64,000 bases of DNA from positions 1 through 64,000 of the forward strand of contig CAVZWN010000002.1 of assembly GCA_963779055.1 (NCBI GenBank). Direction: 5' to 3'. The notes beneath the pieces were generated by a model, which had not been told where the DNA came from, did not search any database, and saw only the letters and a list, made by a program, of their open reading frames with translations. The stretch is from Sulfurimicrobium sp963779055 (GTDB taxonomy: Bacteria > Pseudomonadota > Gammaproteobacteria > Burkholderiales > Sulfuricellaceae). Below, one piece after another: positions 33,925 through 43,058 of this stretch. The stretch's first letter is position 1. Each line of letters begins with the position of its first letter. Made by a program: the position numbers and the translations under genes.

Positions 33925-34559
33925 TTCACCACCTCCGCAGCACCGGAATGCAGCCTGAATTCAAGATAATTCGGTATTTGTAACGGCTGGTCTCTGGTTG
34001 CAGACTCGGCCTTCGGGCGCTGTATTTCCAGCGCCGCGAAATCCCGCCCCTGCGTTGCCGCTTCCTGATTCAGGCGCTGAATGTACGCCGGCACCAGTTC
34101 CGGGCGCAGTGTCCGTCCCGCCAGGCGCATCTCCTTGCCAGCCCCTTTGATGCCAAATTCAGTCAGCCACAACCCGTTTACCGTCTGGCGGGCGAAAGCG
34201 CGCATATAGCCGGAATACCCTTCCATATTCCCCAGGCTGCCGTTCTGCAGCACATCCAGAACGTCCTCCTCACCCTTGAGCCGCTGCTCCATCTCTGCCA
34301 CCTGCATCTCCAGCGCCGGGCTTTTCTGGCGCGGTGCATGTTCCGCAACCACCTTGACCAGCCGGGCCTGTTCCTGCACCAGATTCTCGGCCCCGGCCCG
34401 GGCCTGATTACCCAGAAGCGCCGTCTGGCGGTACTGGTAGCCATACACCCCGGCCATGATCAGTAGCAGCGCAGCCAGCGCCTGAAGCAGCATGAGCGCA
34501 GTAAACCACTCGCGCCGTTTCTGGAAAGCCGGGTTAAAAAGATTGATCTGCTGGCTCAT
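33921..34559 (-). CDS. mshI2: MSHA pilus assembly protein, PilN-like (MshI2)
   Basis: The 212 residues begin MSQQINLFNPAF, the PilN-type hallmark in which a short Ile-Asn-Leu-(Phe/Tyr) peptide binds the PilM/MshI groove. A membrane helix (LMLLQALAALLLIMAGVYGY), a coiled coil and a C-terminal periplasmic domain follow. The start at 34559 is inside a longer frame and is chosen for the ATGA overlap with mshI. It completes the MshI-MshI2-MshJ alignment module. Confidence 0.87.
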   Translation of the reverse strand: MSQQINLFNPAFQKRREWFTALMLLQALAALLLIMAGVYGYQYRQTALLGNQARAGAENLVQEQARLVKVVAEHAPRQKSPALEMQVAEMEQRLKGEEDVLDVLQNGSLGNMEGYSGYMRAFARQTVNGLWLTEFGIKGAGKEMRLAGRTLRPELVPAYIQRLNQEAATQGRDFAALEIQRPKAESATRDQPLQIPNYLEFRLHSGAAEVVK

Positions 34560-35497
34560 TGCGCCTTGTCCTCTGTGCGCAAAGCGGCACCCAAAGCCAG
34601 GAAACATTGCATCCGTTGCGCCGGCCCTACCCCTGACACCGTGGAGAAATCGAAAACCTCGTCCAGATTCAGGGTGGATACCGGCAGATACAGATTGCTC
34701 GCCAGGTAGGCTTCCAGATTGATGGCTGGAGGCAAGGGCGCGAGTACCAGCTTGTTGATGGTGATAAAGCTGAACTGCCGTTCGAAACTGTCCATCGAAC
34801 GCTGCAGCTCCAGCGTAATGCGATCGTAATGACGCTGTCGCTCCTCACTATCCGGCTGGTTCAGCTGTGAAAGCGGAACATCGATATGGCGCGAAGAATA
34901 CAGTTCGCCCTCGAAGGTAAAAGTCAGCAAGCCGCCATTTTCATCGAATGAAAGCAAGGCCATGCCGCGATCTTTGTCTTCCAGCAGACTCGCAATGTTG
35001 CGCTGCGCCAGTTCGGGAATATCAATCACACTCACAGGCAGCCTGGCAGCATCGAAATCCGTCATGCGCTTTTTGATCACCTCGTTACGTGCCGCCACGG
35101 CGTAGAGTGAGCGTTTGCGTGAATGCGCATTCTTGTCAGCGGGGATATCAATGATATCCACTGTGGCATTGTCCACGGGAAAATCAAGCATGTCCTTGAT
35201 GCGCCAGCGCACCGCGATCTTCAGCTCGGCAGCCGGCACGCTGGGCGCTTCCACCACCAGCATCTGGTAATCCCCGGCATTCAGCAGAAAACTGCCGTTG
35301 TAGCTGCCGAGATCATGTTCTTTAGCCAGCTTTTCCAGGGCGGGTGCATCCACTTCGCTCACCGGGGAGATTGCGCAAAACGTCACCAGCGGCCTGCTGT
35401 CTGTCACGCGACGCACATGAGCCATGCACACCCCTTCAGGGGTGAACTGCATGGCCATTTGGCCGGGCTTCTGTTTTTTTCGGGCAAAAAAAGACAT
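34556..35497 (-). CDS. mshI: MSHA pilus assembly protein MshI (PilM-like)
   Basis: A 313-residue cytoplasmic actin-like protein. It starts with MSFFARKKQ and contains LVVEAPSVPAAELKIAVRWRIKDMLDFPVDNATVDIIDIP, a conserved MshI region, followed by VAARNEVIKKRM and VIDIPELAQRNIA. It lies after the large mshQ gene, 83 bases downstream, in a short gap with a small hairpin, and overlaps the PilN-like gene by 4 bases. Confidence 0.9.
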   Translation of the reverse strand: MSFFARKKQKPGQMAMQFTPEGVCMAHVRRVTDSRPLVTFCAISPVSEVDAPALEKLAKEHDLGSYNGSFLLNAGDYQMLVVEAPSVPAAELKIAVRWRIKDMLDFPVDNATVDIIDIPADKNAHSRKRSLYAVAARNEVIKKRMTDFDAARLPVSVIDIPELAQRNIASLLEDKDRGMALLSFDENGGLLTFTFEGELYSSRHIDVPLSQLNQPDSEERQRHYDRITLELQRSMDSFERQFSFITINKLVLAPLPPAINLEAYLASNLYLPVSTLNLDEVFDFSTVSGVGPAQRMQCFLALGAALRTEDKAQ

Positions 35498-35580
35498 AGA
35501 TTCGCTGATTAAATAATCAGCTTGAAGTTAAATGAATAAGTCATTGTTGTCAAACGTTCTATTATTGATGTCGTATTGGC

Positions 35581-38500
35581 TTAATAATTTTCACGCAAGT
35601 AAATGAGAGGTCGCTTGTAAATTCCAAAGGTCGCGCGTGCTGGCGAAACAACGCCTAACCAGGAAGGAACAATTGGCGTTACCAGGCCTGAGCCGGCATT
35701 GCCCGCACCGGGCGCCTTCAACCATAGATTGAAATCACCGGCAAAGCCGACGCTTGGGGTTGCGCCTTCCTTGTATTTCCGCCCCGCGGGTGCGGCTGTG
35801 GCACAGCCGATGCCACTCAGATTACTGGGCGCAACTATCGAATCCCACGCACAGGTGGCCCACGCAGCGGGCGCGATGGCGGTCAGCGTCAGCGTCACCG
35901 CATTCCCCGCGCCCAGAGAGGTGTCCCCGCTGCAGATATCGGCACTATTCAAGGCCCATCCGGTCCCAGTCCAGTATTCCGTCCGGAACGGCATCGGCAG
36001 ATCGAGCAATTCTGAGCCATAGGCGTTCAACAGCCGGGCACGCCCGAAGCGCAGCGCGGTTGCCGCAGTCTGAACCGGCACGGCAGAAGGCAGGGTCACG
36101 CCGTCGGGGTCAACTGGAAGCGTGCTGACCGTCACGCTGGCAGGAGCAACCTGGCTGGCCGGACGGGAAGCCTTGTGCCTGGCCGTCACTGCGGCGGTAC
36201 CACTGCTCCAGCTTCCGGTCGGCGCCGTCGTGCTGGCAGAAAGTGCTGAACCGGATGGCAGCCCTGCGGCACTGAAGACAAAATTACTCCAGGCAGTCAG
36301 CCCCAGACGGCCGAAATTCCCGGCATAGTTCTGGGTCGTCCCATTGGCCGTGTTCTGCGCCGTCAGGGTAAACGGCGTTGCAAAGCCATCCTGGCCCAGA
36401 TAGGTGAATGCGCCGCAGGCGGGTGTTGCCGCGCCGGCTGTCACAGCGAAATGGTCGGGGATAAACCGGCCGAACGAGTAAGTTGTCTTGTTACCGATGG
36501 AGCAGCCATATTTGCCGGAAACGATTGTATCTGCCAGGTTGGCATCACTGGTGACGTCCGTCACGCAGTCGCAACTATTGGTGGCCACACACCCCGATGG
36601 CTGGTCTACGCTGGTGTAGCTGTCATCCCGGAAAGCGCCTGCAGCGAGATACAGGTAACCTGCCTCGCCATAGGCGGCATTGTTGCTCGGCAACGCGTTG
36701 GCAGTCAGCGAAGCTGGCGTAAGTGTACCAACCACGCCGCCACTTTGGACGACCGTATCCTGACTCGTGATTTGTGCTGTCAGTTTAGTCGTGTCCTGTG
36801 TCAGCGTGCCGGCATACCCAGCGGCGGGGCTGGTTGCCGCCCTCAGGGTAAAGCTCGCCCCCGCCTTGATTGTCGGCGTAGTGCTGGCCGAGGGCGGAGT
36901 GGCCATGGCTGGCAGGACATTGAGCGTCACGGCCGACGGCCGCACGGCAAAGTTATCGCCGGAGCAGGCTATGATGCTCGGCGACTGGTTCGTATCTGTT
37001 ACCCGGCAACGCAAATCCGGGTATGCACTTGAGACCGTCATGTTCGCAGATGCCTTGCGTCCCAGTTCGGTCGGCTGGTTGGCCTTGGTGAACGTCAGCG
37101 TCTGGCTGACTGCCGGGCTGATGGCGGTGCGGGAAGCGCAGGCGGTGGTTCCCGCACCGACCACCAGTTCCACTGTCACGCTCTTGTCGGCGTCAGAGGC
37201 ATATGCCGTTTCCACCGCATCCGCGATACCGTCGCTGTTGGCATCTTTGAGCGCCACCACATCGAAATTGAATGCCGTGCCCGCCAATTTGGTATTAAGC
37301 CGTCCGGTCAATGCGTTCGCTCCACTCTGCACACAGTTGAAGCCGAATGGCACGGCACAGACGAAAGTACGACTCGCGTCACACGTCGTTCCAGTCGTAT
37401 AGTCTGCCGCCACGCATGAAGCCGCCGCGCCAGTATGCTCTGTGAACGCCCCGGAAATCACATTGACGTTAAGCGCCTCGGATAAATTGTTGCTCAGACC
37501 GAAGGTAACCCGGCTCTCGTTACTGAAAGTATAGCTCGCAGTGCCTGTTCCAGCACCAACCGCCGTAAGCGGGTTGATCGCGCCCCCCGCCACGTTGGAC
37601 CAGGTTCCATGTGCCGGGGCGGTCGAAAGATTCATGTTCGTGCCGGCCAGGGAAAACAGTGCGTGATTCACATCATGCGCCTCTATGGTGATGCTCGCGG
37701 GAGATGTGCAGTTTGAAATGGCACCGTCGTGAACAATGTGGAAATGGTCCAGCACGCTACAGACAGGCCGCGTCAGGTTCATGTCTGCCGTAGCCTGGGG
37801 CGCGCTGATCTGGATGCCGTAGAAGTACGCCTCGTCGATGATACCGTTGGCGCCGTTGGGCGTGCCATTGGCAGGGGTCACGCCGGAAGTGCGGTTGTCG
37901 CCGATGTAAACCGAACTGAGCGCCGGCATGGTGCCGTTGGTAGTGCCGCGGGTGGGTGCGCCGTTCTGCAGTACGCCGTTGATGAATATCCGCAAGTCCG
38001 TCTGATTGGTACCCACTAGTACGCTCCATGCCACGCCGACGTGTACCCAGGTACCGGCGGCAAAACTTTGAGTCGGACTATTCGCCGTAACCGAGGTGCC
38101 CACGCTGTCGGACACGACAAAACGCAATGCACCGGTACTACGTTTCATCAGGAAAAAAGGGCGGTTCGCCACCGTGCTGGCATCGAACAGCATGGTATCG
38201 GCGGTAGTCCAGCCATTGGTGGACTTGTACCAGAAGTCCACGGAGCCGGTGTTTCCCGGGACGATCGGCGTCGCCACTGCATCGATCGTAGCGTTGGATG
38301 TATTGTTGGTAAAGCTGCCACCCCGGCACAGCTTGCCGCCAGGCACACTGGCCGAGTTACCAACGCGCGTCGCGTCCTGCTCGCTGCCAGACGTGTCTTT
38401 GACCTCCCCCGCTACGCCGCTCCAGGCACCCTCGTCGAAGCGGTACTCGGCGGTCTTGGTCTGCAACTGGTTGGATGGATACCATAGAATCGCCGTGCCA

Positions 38501-39237
38501 TTGACGGTGTCGATAAAAGTCTGGTTGTAGGAATACTGAGTATAGTCCGTGCTGGATAACTGCACGCCAACCGCTGCATTGCCACCATTGCTCGAACCGG
38601 ACGTGTACTGGTACATGAAGTTGCCGTTGGTGCCGGACGTGCTTTCATACAGCGCCACCTGGAAATTGTAGCGCGCGGTCTGCCCATACAGCTTCACGTT
38701 GACCCATGAGATGACGAAACGCCGGTTGGGCGCCGTGCCCAGCATCTCGTACTGCACCGAAGCACCGGCAGTGCTATTTGCCGTGCCAGCAACGATATCG
38801 GTCCAGTAAGGCATCATAACATTGACCGGGGCTGCGTTAGGGCAACCGCCGCCATAGGTCGGGCCGGCGGGCGCGGGCAGCGCCGCTGGCGTATAGTCGC
38901 GGTGAAATCCTGACACGTCATTGCCGAATGCCAGGACGCCGTTTGAATATACCCGCACTTGCGAATAATCCATGCCGCCAAAGGTGAAGGTGAAACCGCC
39001 GGGAAATCCGATGTCGGCCCAGTCGTCGTCGCCGTCAGGATAATTAGTGCAGGCTGGCGCAGGTTTTGTGGTGTGCCAGGTGACGCTGGTCGCGGAGCCG
39101 GATGGCGTGTCATAGGCGAATACGTCGTTGCGATAGGCGTAGGTCGCGGCATCCGCCAGGCCGGAACCCAGCAGGCACGCGCAGAGCGCCAGCGCGAATC
39201 TGGCGCGCCAGTGAATGGCATTGAAAAAGCTTTTCAT
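35581..39237 (-). CDS. mshQ: MSHA biogenesis protein MshQ (large secreted adhesin-like protein)
   Basis: The 1218-residue protein has a signal peptide (FALALCACLLGSGLADA). An N-terminal domain with FPGGFTFTFGGMDYSQVRVYSNGVLAFG and MPYWTDIVAGT follows. A LamG-like concanavalin domain lies around residues 270-470 (EYRFDEGAWSGVAGEVKDTSG, FWYKSTNGWTTADTM, IFINGVLQNG, IDEAYFYG). After this come an EF-hand-like DANSDGIADAVE segment and a long beta-rich C-terminal region ending in the family tail FGIYKRPLIYLRENY. It is probably surface-exposed and may act as a pilus tip or adhesin, as proposed for MshQ/PilY1-like proteins. Several cysteine pairs may form disulfides. Confidence 0.9.
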   Translation of the reverse strand: MKSFFNAIHWRARFALALCACLLGSGLADAATYAYRNDVFAYDTPSGSATSVTWHTTKPAPACTNYPDGDDDWADIGFPGGFTFTFGGMDYSQVRVYSNGVLAFGNDVSGFHRDYTPAALPAPAGPTYGGGCPNAAPVNVMMPYWTDIVAGTANSTAGASVQYEMLGTAPNRRFVISWVNVKLYGQTARYNFQVALYESTSGTNGNFMYQYTSGSSNGGNAAVGVQLSSTDYTQYSYNQTFIDTVNGTAILWYPSNQLQTKTAEYRFDEGAWSGVAGEVKDTSGSEQDATRVGNSASVPGGKLCRGGSFTNNTSNATIDAVATPIVPGNTGSVDFWYKSTNGWTTADTMLFDASTVANRPFFLMKRSTGALRFVVSDSVGTSVTANSPTQSFAAGTWVHVGVAWSVLVGTNQTDLRIFINGVLQNGAPTRGTTNGTMPALSSVYIGDNRTSGVTPANGTPNGANGIIDEAYFYGIQISAPQATADMNLTRPVCSVLDHFHIVHDGAISNCTSPASITIEAHDVNHALFSLAGTNMNLSTAPAHGTWSNVAGGAINPLTAVGAGTGTASYTFSNESRVTFGLSNNLSEALNVNVISGAFTEHTGAAASCVAADYTTGTTCDASRTFVCAVPFGFNCVQSGANALTGRLNTKLAGTAFNFDVVALKDANSDGIADAVETAYASDADKSVTVELVVGAGTTACASRTAISPAVSQTLTFTKANQPTELGRKASANMTVSSAYPDLRCRVTDTNQSPSIIACSGDNFAVRPSAVTLNVLPAMATPPSASTTPTIKAGASFTLRAATSPAAGYAGTLTQDTTKLTAQITSQDTVVQSGGVVGTLTPASLTANALPSNNAAYGEAGYLYLAAGAFRDDSYTSVDQPSGCVATNSCDCVTDVTSDANLADTIVSGKYGCSIGNKTTYSFGRFIPDHFAVTAGAATPACGAFTYLGQDGFATPFTLTAQNTANGTTQNYAGNFGRLGLTAWSNFVFSAAGLPSGSALSASTTAPTGSWSSGTAAVTARHKASRPASQVAPASVTVSTLPVDPDGVTLPSAVPVQTAATALRFGRARLLNAYGSELLDLPMPFRTEYWTGTGWALNSADICSGDTSLGAGNAVTLTLTAIAPAAWATCAWDSIVAPSNLSGIGCATAAPAGRKYKEGATPSVGFAGDFNLWLKAPGAGNAGSGLVTPIVPSWLGVVSPARATFGIYKRPLIYLRENY

Positions 39238-39280
39238 GATCTACCCCCGATTTCTGCCTGCCCGATCTGCAATGAGTTTG

Positions 39281-39826
39281 TCATGGGCATTCGTATGCCG
39301 GCGCCGCGCCATCCAGTGCCCGGCACTTGCTCGCCGTTGCCGTCAATTGCCGCTCCACAAAGCCCATCGAGCCCACCACGCCACTGCTGGCCGTGGCGGT
39401 CAGCTCATAAACGGCAAGGGAACGCGTATCACCCGCCTCGTTGTATACCGATGAATTAGCGGCACAAGCCGCCGTACCGGAAGGGTGGCAGGTGCAGGTA
39501 ACTGAAACGCTGAATCCCTCAATGGCCAATGGCGCTGCCGTGGTCGCGGCTGCGCAGCCGGGCATATTGGGCCAGGTCGGGGCGCCGGGCGCGACCACGG
39601 TGGCATTGAGCGGATCCAGCACTTGGTATAACCCCCACTCCAGCCCGGCGCGCGCGGCATGATAGGCGCGCGAACCCTGTATATCCTGCGCCGAGGTAAC
39701 GTTCTGGGTAGTGGATAGATTCACGATGAAGGCGCCCAGCGAAGCCAGCACCACCAGCAGAAAAATGGCCGACACGATCGTGAATCCGGGCTGCCGCAAG
39801 CGAGAACCGATCACAATCGGTTTCAT
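39281..39826 (-). CDS. mshP: MSHA minor component MshP
   Basis: The 181 residues have a type IV pilin-like N-terminus with RQPGFTIVSAIFLLVVLASLGAFIVNLS, where the usual glutamate at +5 is absent. GSRAYHAARAGLEWGLYQ follows, typical of MshP/PilX-like proteins. The rest contains several Cys and a TC-rich stretch. It overlaps mshO by 4 bases and precedes mshQ by 43. Confidence 0.88.
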   Translation of the reverse strand: MKPIVIGSRLRQPGFTIVSAIFLLVVLASLGAFIVNLSTTQNVTSAQDIQGSRAYHAARAGLEWGLYQVLDPLNATVVAPGAPTWPNMPGCAAATTAAPLAIEGFSVSVTCTCHPSGTAACAANSSVYNEAGDTRSLAVYELTATASSGVVGSMGFVERQLTATASKCRALDGAAPAYECP

Positions 39827-40626
39827 GGCGTGTTATCCACATTGACCTGATGTTGCAATGTCACCGTTTCGCCATCGCGCGAGATGGTGAGGCGGATGGA
39901 TACTAGTCCTTGGCGTTGCAGCATGCCTGGAGTATATGTCAGGGTGCAGGCAGATACGTTGGCCGCCAGGATAGCCGATCCCCCTCCGGGCGGCGCCGGC
40001 TGAGCGGCCTGGATCGCATAGCCCGAATAGCGGCGCAGAAAGCCGTTAGCCGGTGTGACTGCGTTCGGGGCACATTCGTAAGTCACCGCCGTACTGACCA
40101 CCTGGAAGCGGTTGCCGGGAGAGGCAAAGGGAAACTGCCCCCCGGAGAAGGAGATTTTCGCCCCACTGGGTGCGACAGCGCGGCGGCTTGTTCCTTCGTA
40201 GGCATCGGAGCCAGAAACACCCAGATTGTAGATCACGACACTGTCCCCGGCCGCTGCCACAGTAACCGCAGGGCCAAGCACATCGAAGGCATCAGCCGCG
40301 AGGGAAAAATCCAGTGGATCGTCTCCGGCCGCCGTGCCAGCTTCGGCGCGATAGCGACCGGCACCCTTGATAGGAATGAATTCCAGATAATTGCCGTTGA
40401 TCCTCACACTGTTCGGCAAGGCGCCATGAATATCCCGCGCCATGCGGCGCAGTGTAGTATCGGCCACATCGGTCAATTCAGCCCGGCGCTGGAGATCGAA
40501 ATAGGCATCCACCGGCACCTTGATGAAAGTCGCCACCATGCCAGCTACGATGCCGGTAATGACAATCACGATCACCGCTTCGACCAGGGTAAATCCGCTC
40601 TGATATCTCGACATCATCGTCAACAT
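39823..40626 (-). CDS. mshO: MSHA minor pilin MshO
   Basis: The 267 residues from the ATG at 40626 contain the prepilin motif SGFTLVEAVIVIVITGIVAGMVA and a C-terminal domain with RMARDIHGALPNSVRI and SIRLTISRDGETVTLQHQV, like PilW/MshO minor pilins. An in-frame upstream ATG at 40653 overlaps mshD by 23 bases; the inner start has GGGTG upstream. It overlaps mshP by 4 bases. Confidence 0.88.
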   Translation of the reverse strand: MLTMMSRYQSGFTLVEAVIVIVITGIVAGMVATFIKVPVDAYFDLQRRAELTDVADTTLRRMARDIHGALPNSVRINGNYLEFIPIKGAGRYRAEAGTAAGDDPLDFSLAADAFDVLGPAVTVAAAGDSVVIYNLGVSGSDAYEGTSRRAVAPSGAKISFSGGQFPFASPGNRFQVVSTAVTYECAPNAVTPANGFLRRYSGYAIQAAQPAPPGGGSAILAANVSACTLTYTPGMLQRQGLVSIRLTISRDGETVTLQHQVNVDNTP

Positions 40627-40630
40627 TTCG

Positions 40631-41212
40631 TCACCCTGCCGCATTGGGAGCATAACGGAAGCGATAGCCGGTGAGAGTCACGCTCTCGCCATTGCCGCTC
40701 ACGGTCACATCGATTTTCAATACGGCACCGGCGGGAAGCGCGGCAAACGGGGCAACACCACCCGCACGGGAAACGGTCACGCTGGCCGTGTACCCAACCA
40801 TCGCGTTGCCCCCTGTCACGTCGTCGATATTCGCCTTACTGAATCCGCCATAATCCGCCACGTTATCAAAGGGGTTGGCGGCGAGATAGCGCGACTCCGC
40901 GCCCGGCGTCGGCGATGTCAGTGCCCCACCCCCCTTGTCCTGGTCATTGGCGGCCACAGCGCAACCCGCGGCGTTGCTTGCCGTCTGCACGTTGGCGTCC
41001 TGCGGATCGCACCAGGTAAATGCCTGCGATTCGATCTCGGTCAGCAGGGACTCGGCGATGGAGATCGCCTGCTTGCGGATCATTGGGTCTGCGCTATTTT
41101 TTACCGCAACATTGAAAACGGACAGAACGCCCGCCACGGCGACGCTGACGATGACGATAAAAATCACCAGTTCGATCAGCGAAATGCCTGCCTGGCGCGG
41201 TCTAGTAAACAT
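40631..41212 (-). CDS. mshD: MSHA minor pilin MshD
   Basis: The chosen start at 41212 opens MFTRPRQAGISLIELVIFIVIVSVAVAG, a prepilin peptide with Glu near +5. The 193 residues include KQAISIAESLLTEIESQAFTWCDP, the usual MshD region, and a C-terminal GNGESVTLTGYRFRY strand. A longer frame to 41422 is open but lies within mshC. The start overlaps the mshC 3' end by 11 bases. Confidence 0.87.
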   Translation of the reverse strand: MFTRPRQAGISLIELVIFIVIVSVAVAGVLSVFNVAVKNSADPMIRKQAISIAESLLTEIESQAFTWCDPQDANVQTASNAAGCAVAANDQDKGGGALTSPTPGAESRYLAANPFDNVADYGGFSKANIDDVTGGNAMVGYTASVTVSRAGGVAPFAALPAGAVLKIDVTVSGNGESVTLTGYRFRYAPNAAG

Positions 41213-41723
41213 AGCCGGTCGCCGCCACGACAACAATGGATCCACTCGTGTATTCGGTAACGCCGAAATTCCGGTTCGCACTGGCGCTGCCGGACGGGAG
41301 GAACTGGAAATCAGCTGGGTAGGCCGGAATGGAAGAAAAAGAAACGCCGTCAGGTGCGGCAACCGTGTAAGGCACCCCCCCGGTGGGCCCGGCAAGGTCT
41401 GTGTCGCATGAGGTTGCGCCAAAGGCAGAGGCTACTCTCAGCGTCACACTGGCAGGCACAGCTCCGGCTGCGCTGAACGTCACGCACACCGTGCGCCGCT
41501 GCGCCACCGCGGTTTTTTGTGCATAGCGCAAGGTAGACATGGTGGCATCGAAAAAGCCGCGGGCGTCAAAATCCGTGCGATCAAAAAACCGTGGCATGGC
41601 CGCCACGGCCAGCACACCGATGATGATTATCATCACTACCAGCTCGACCAAAGTGAAACCCGCCTGCTGTTGACTCCTGCAGGACATCAGAGGCCAGGTA
41701 GCGAGCGCCATTAATTTAGACAC
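41202..41723 (-). CDS. mshC: MSHA minor pilin MshC (GspH-like)
   Basis: The 173-residue protein has the prepilin motif QQAGFTLVELVVMIIIIGVLAVAAMPRFFDR and a GspH-like C-terminal domain with MSTLRYAQKTAVAQRRTVCVTFSA. It lies downstream of the major pilin after a 108-base gap holding a stable stem-loop. Confidence 0.87.
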   Translation of the reverse strand: MSKLMALATWPLMSCRSQQQAGFTLVELVVMIIIIGVLAVAAMPRFFDRTDFDARGFFDATMSTLRYAQKTAVAQRRTVCVTFSAAGAVPASVTLRVASAFGATSCDTDLAGPTGGVPYTVAAPDGVSFSSIPAYPADFQFLPSGSASANRNFGVTEYTSGSIVVVAATGYVY

Positions 41724-41774
41724 ATTTCCCTCGCTGGTAGCGACAAGGCTTCATCTTTCCCTATCACAAGTAAC

Positions 41775-41798
41775 AAGGGGCACATAAAGTGCCCCCTT
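41775..41798 (-). promoter_or_regulatory. Stem-loop between pilin gene and mshC
   Basis: Stem AAGGGGCAC / GTGCCCCCTT with loop ATAAA. On the minus strand it lies 34 bases after the pilin stop and has only a weak T-rich tail (GTTACTTG). It could act as a partial terminator or an mRNA stabiliser, giving more pilin than minor-pilin message. Confidence 0.55.
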
Positions 41799-41831
41799 GA
41801 TGCAAGCCAAAGGGGTCTACCCCCGTTTTAT

Positions 41832-42227
41832 TTAGTTACCCGCAGAGATACCGGTAAAGGTTTTAGTAGCACCCCCATCCGTTTGCGTCACTGTACAGGC
41901 AGCAGTCGCTCCATTGGTCGTAGTGAGTGCCGCAGCCGCAACGGTGTAACCAATTGGCAATCCGCCTTGCATGAGATTCCCGGTATCGTCACAGTTGTCA
42001 ACAGCTATACACTTGTTTGCTGCGGGCACGTTCTTCACAGCTGCGCAACCCGCATAGTTGATCGTCATTGCCGAAGCCATGCCCCCCGCCACACCATCCA
42101 GCGCAGCGGCTTTTGCCTCAGTCGACAAGTCCACAAACTTCGGCAACGCCGTCGCGGCAAGAATACCAAGAATCACGATCACCACCACCAGTTCAATCAG
42201 AGTGAAACCTTTTTGATTGCTATGCAT
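41832..42227 (-). CDS. mshA: MSHA-type major pilin
   Basis: A 131-residue prepilin with leader MHSNQKG and FTLIELVVVIVILGILAATALPKFVDLSTEA, the classic type IV pilin N-terminus with Glu at +5. The small C-terminal domain has the disulfide pattern of MshA (AGCAAVKN, NKCIAVDNCDD, ACTVTQ). The short leader is typical for a type IVa/MSHA peptidase substrate. It is followed by the stem-loop before mshC and preceded by a second pilin 43 bases upstream. Confidence 0.88.
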   Translation of the reverse strand: MHSNQKGFTLIELVVVIVILGILAATALPKFVDLSTEAKAAALDGVAGGMASAMTINYAGCAAVKNVPAANKCIAVDNCDDTGNLMQGGLPIGYTVAAAALTTTNGATAACTVTQTDGGATKTFTGISAGN

Positions 42228-42270
42228 TTGTATCTCCTGTTCAAAATATAAAAATTAACTTCATTGGTTA

Positions 42271-42738
42271 TTAATCGCAGTTTGCCACTGTCAGACCGGC
42301 AATGTTATAGGTCGGCTGATTGGGCGCTACTGCGTTCAGATAAATAACCTGGCACGCCACATGATTGGCATCGGGCTGGATGATTTCCTGGGTGGCTGTA
42401 GAGGCGACAACCACATAATCCGGCGCGGCAATTCCCGAGATAGCCGCAATGGACTGGTCATCAGGATATCCGTTGGTGAACACCACGTTGGTGCCTTCCA
42501 CGTTGATGTCCGGTGCAGCGGGGTCTCCGGTGTAATCCGCAGCATAGCCGCTTGCCAACAACAAACCGTGCGACATGGCCGCAGCCGATTTCATCGCACC
42601 CAGCGCGCCGTTCATCTTGGCAATACGGGCCTGTGCCTGCATGTTAGCGAATTTCGGCAGGGCGATAGCTGCCAAGATACCAAGGATGGTAATCACCACC
42701 ACCAGTTCGATCAGGGTAAAGCCAGTCTGCTTTTTCAT
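42271..42738 (-). CDS. Second MSHA-type pilin (MshB or MshA paralogue)
   Basis: A prepilin of about 155 residues with leader MKKQTG and FTLIELVVVITILGILAAIALPKFANMQ. GALGAMKSAAAMSHGLLLAS follows, which resembles MshA/MshB pilins; two cysteines (HVACQVIYL and TVANCD) may form the C-terminal disulfide. Start 42738 is chosen because GGAG lies six bases upstream. It is the first gene of the msh transcript; whether it is mshB or a duplicate mshA cannot be decided by eye. Confidence 0.85.
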   Translation of the reverse strand: MKKQTGFTLIELVVVITILGILAAIALPKFANMQAQARIAKMNGALGAMKSAAAMSHGLLLASGYAADYTGDPAAPDINVEGTNVVFTNGYPDDQSIAAISGIAAPDYVVVASTATQEIIQPDANHVACQVIYLNAVAPNQPTYNIAGLTVANCD

Positions 42739-42885
42739 ATGCATCTCCACACTTCATTATGGTTTGGCAAATTTGCCTGAAACCAGGATTGCCTTCCCAA
42801 TTATAACGACGAAAATCACGAAAACTTGAACTTCGTAAACATCTTCCTGATTTTACCAAAGCAATTCGTATGCCAGATTATATCT

Positions 42886-43058
42886 AGGGAAGCACTGATT
42901 AAATCGTCATTGCCCCACTGGATTCCGATCCACAACGAACTGAAGTTCGTGTGGAATCGTATACGAGGAGCGAAGCGACGAAGCAATCTGTAAGCTTGAA
43001 ATCAAGATTGCTTCGCTACCGTTCGCAATGACGGGGCTAATGTGTTCAGGGTTTCCCT
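42886..43058. repeat. MITE-like element with imperfect terminal inverted repeats
   Basis: Begins AGGGAAGCACTGATTAA and ends in the inverse TTCAGGGTTTCCCT, giving terminal repeats AGGGAAnCnCTGA. Near both ends it carries GTCATTGC / GCAATGAC, and an internal GGAGCGAAGCGACGAAGCAA-type segment known from dispersed bacterial repeats. It is 173 bases long and has no gene. It fills most of the 320-base gap between the pilin gene and the DUF4124 gene and supplies that gene's stop codon. Confidence 0.65.

Noticed and set aside
35504..35521. Hairpin GCTGATT-AAAT-AATCAGC before mshI
   Set aside because: Short, AT-rich stem without a T-run; not a convincing terminator or operator.
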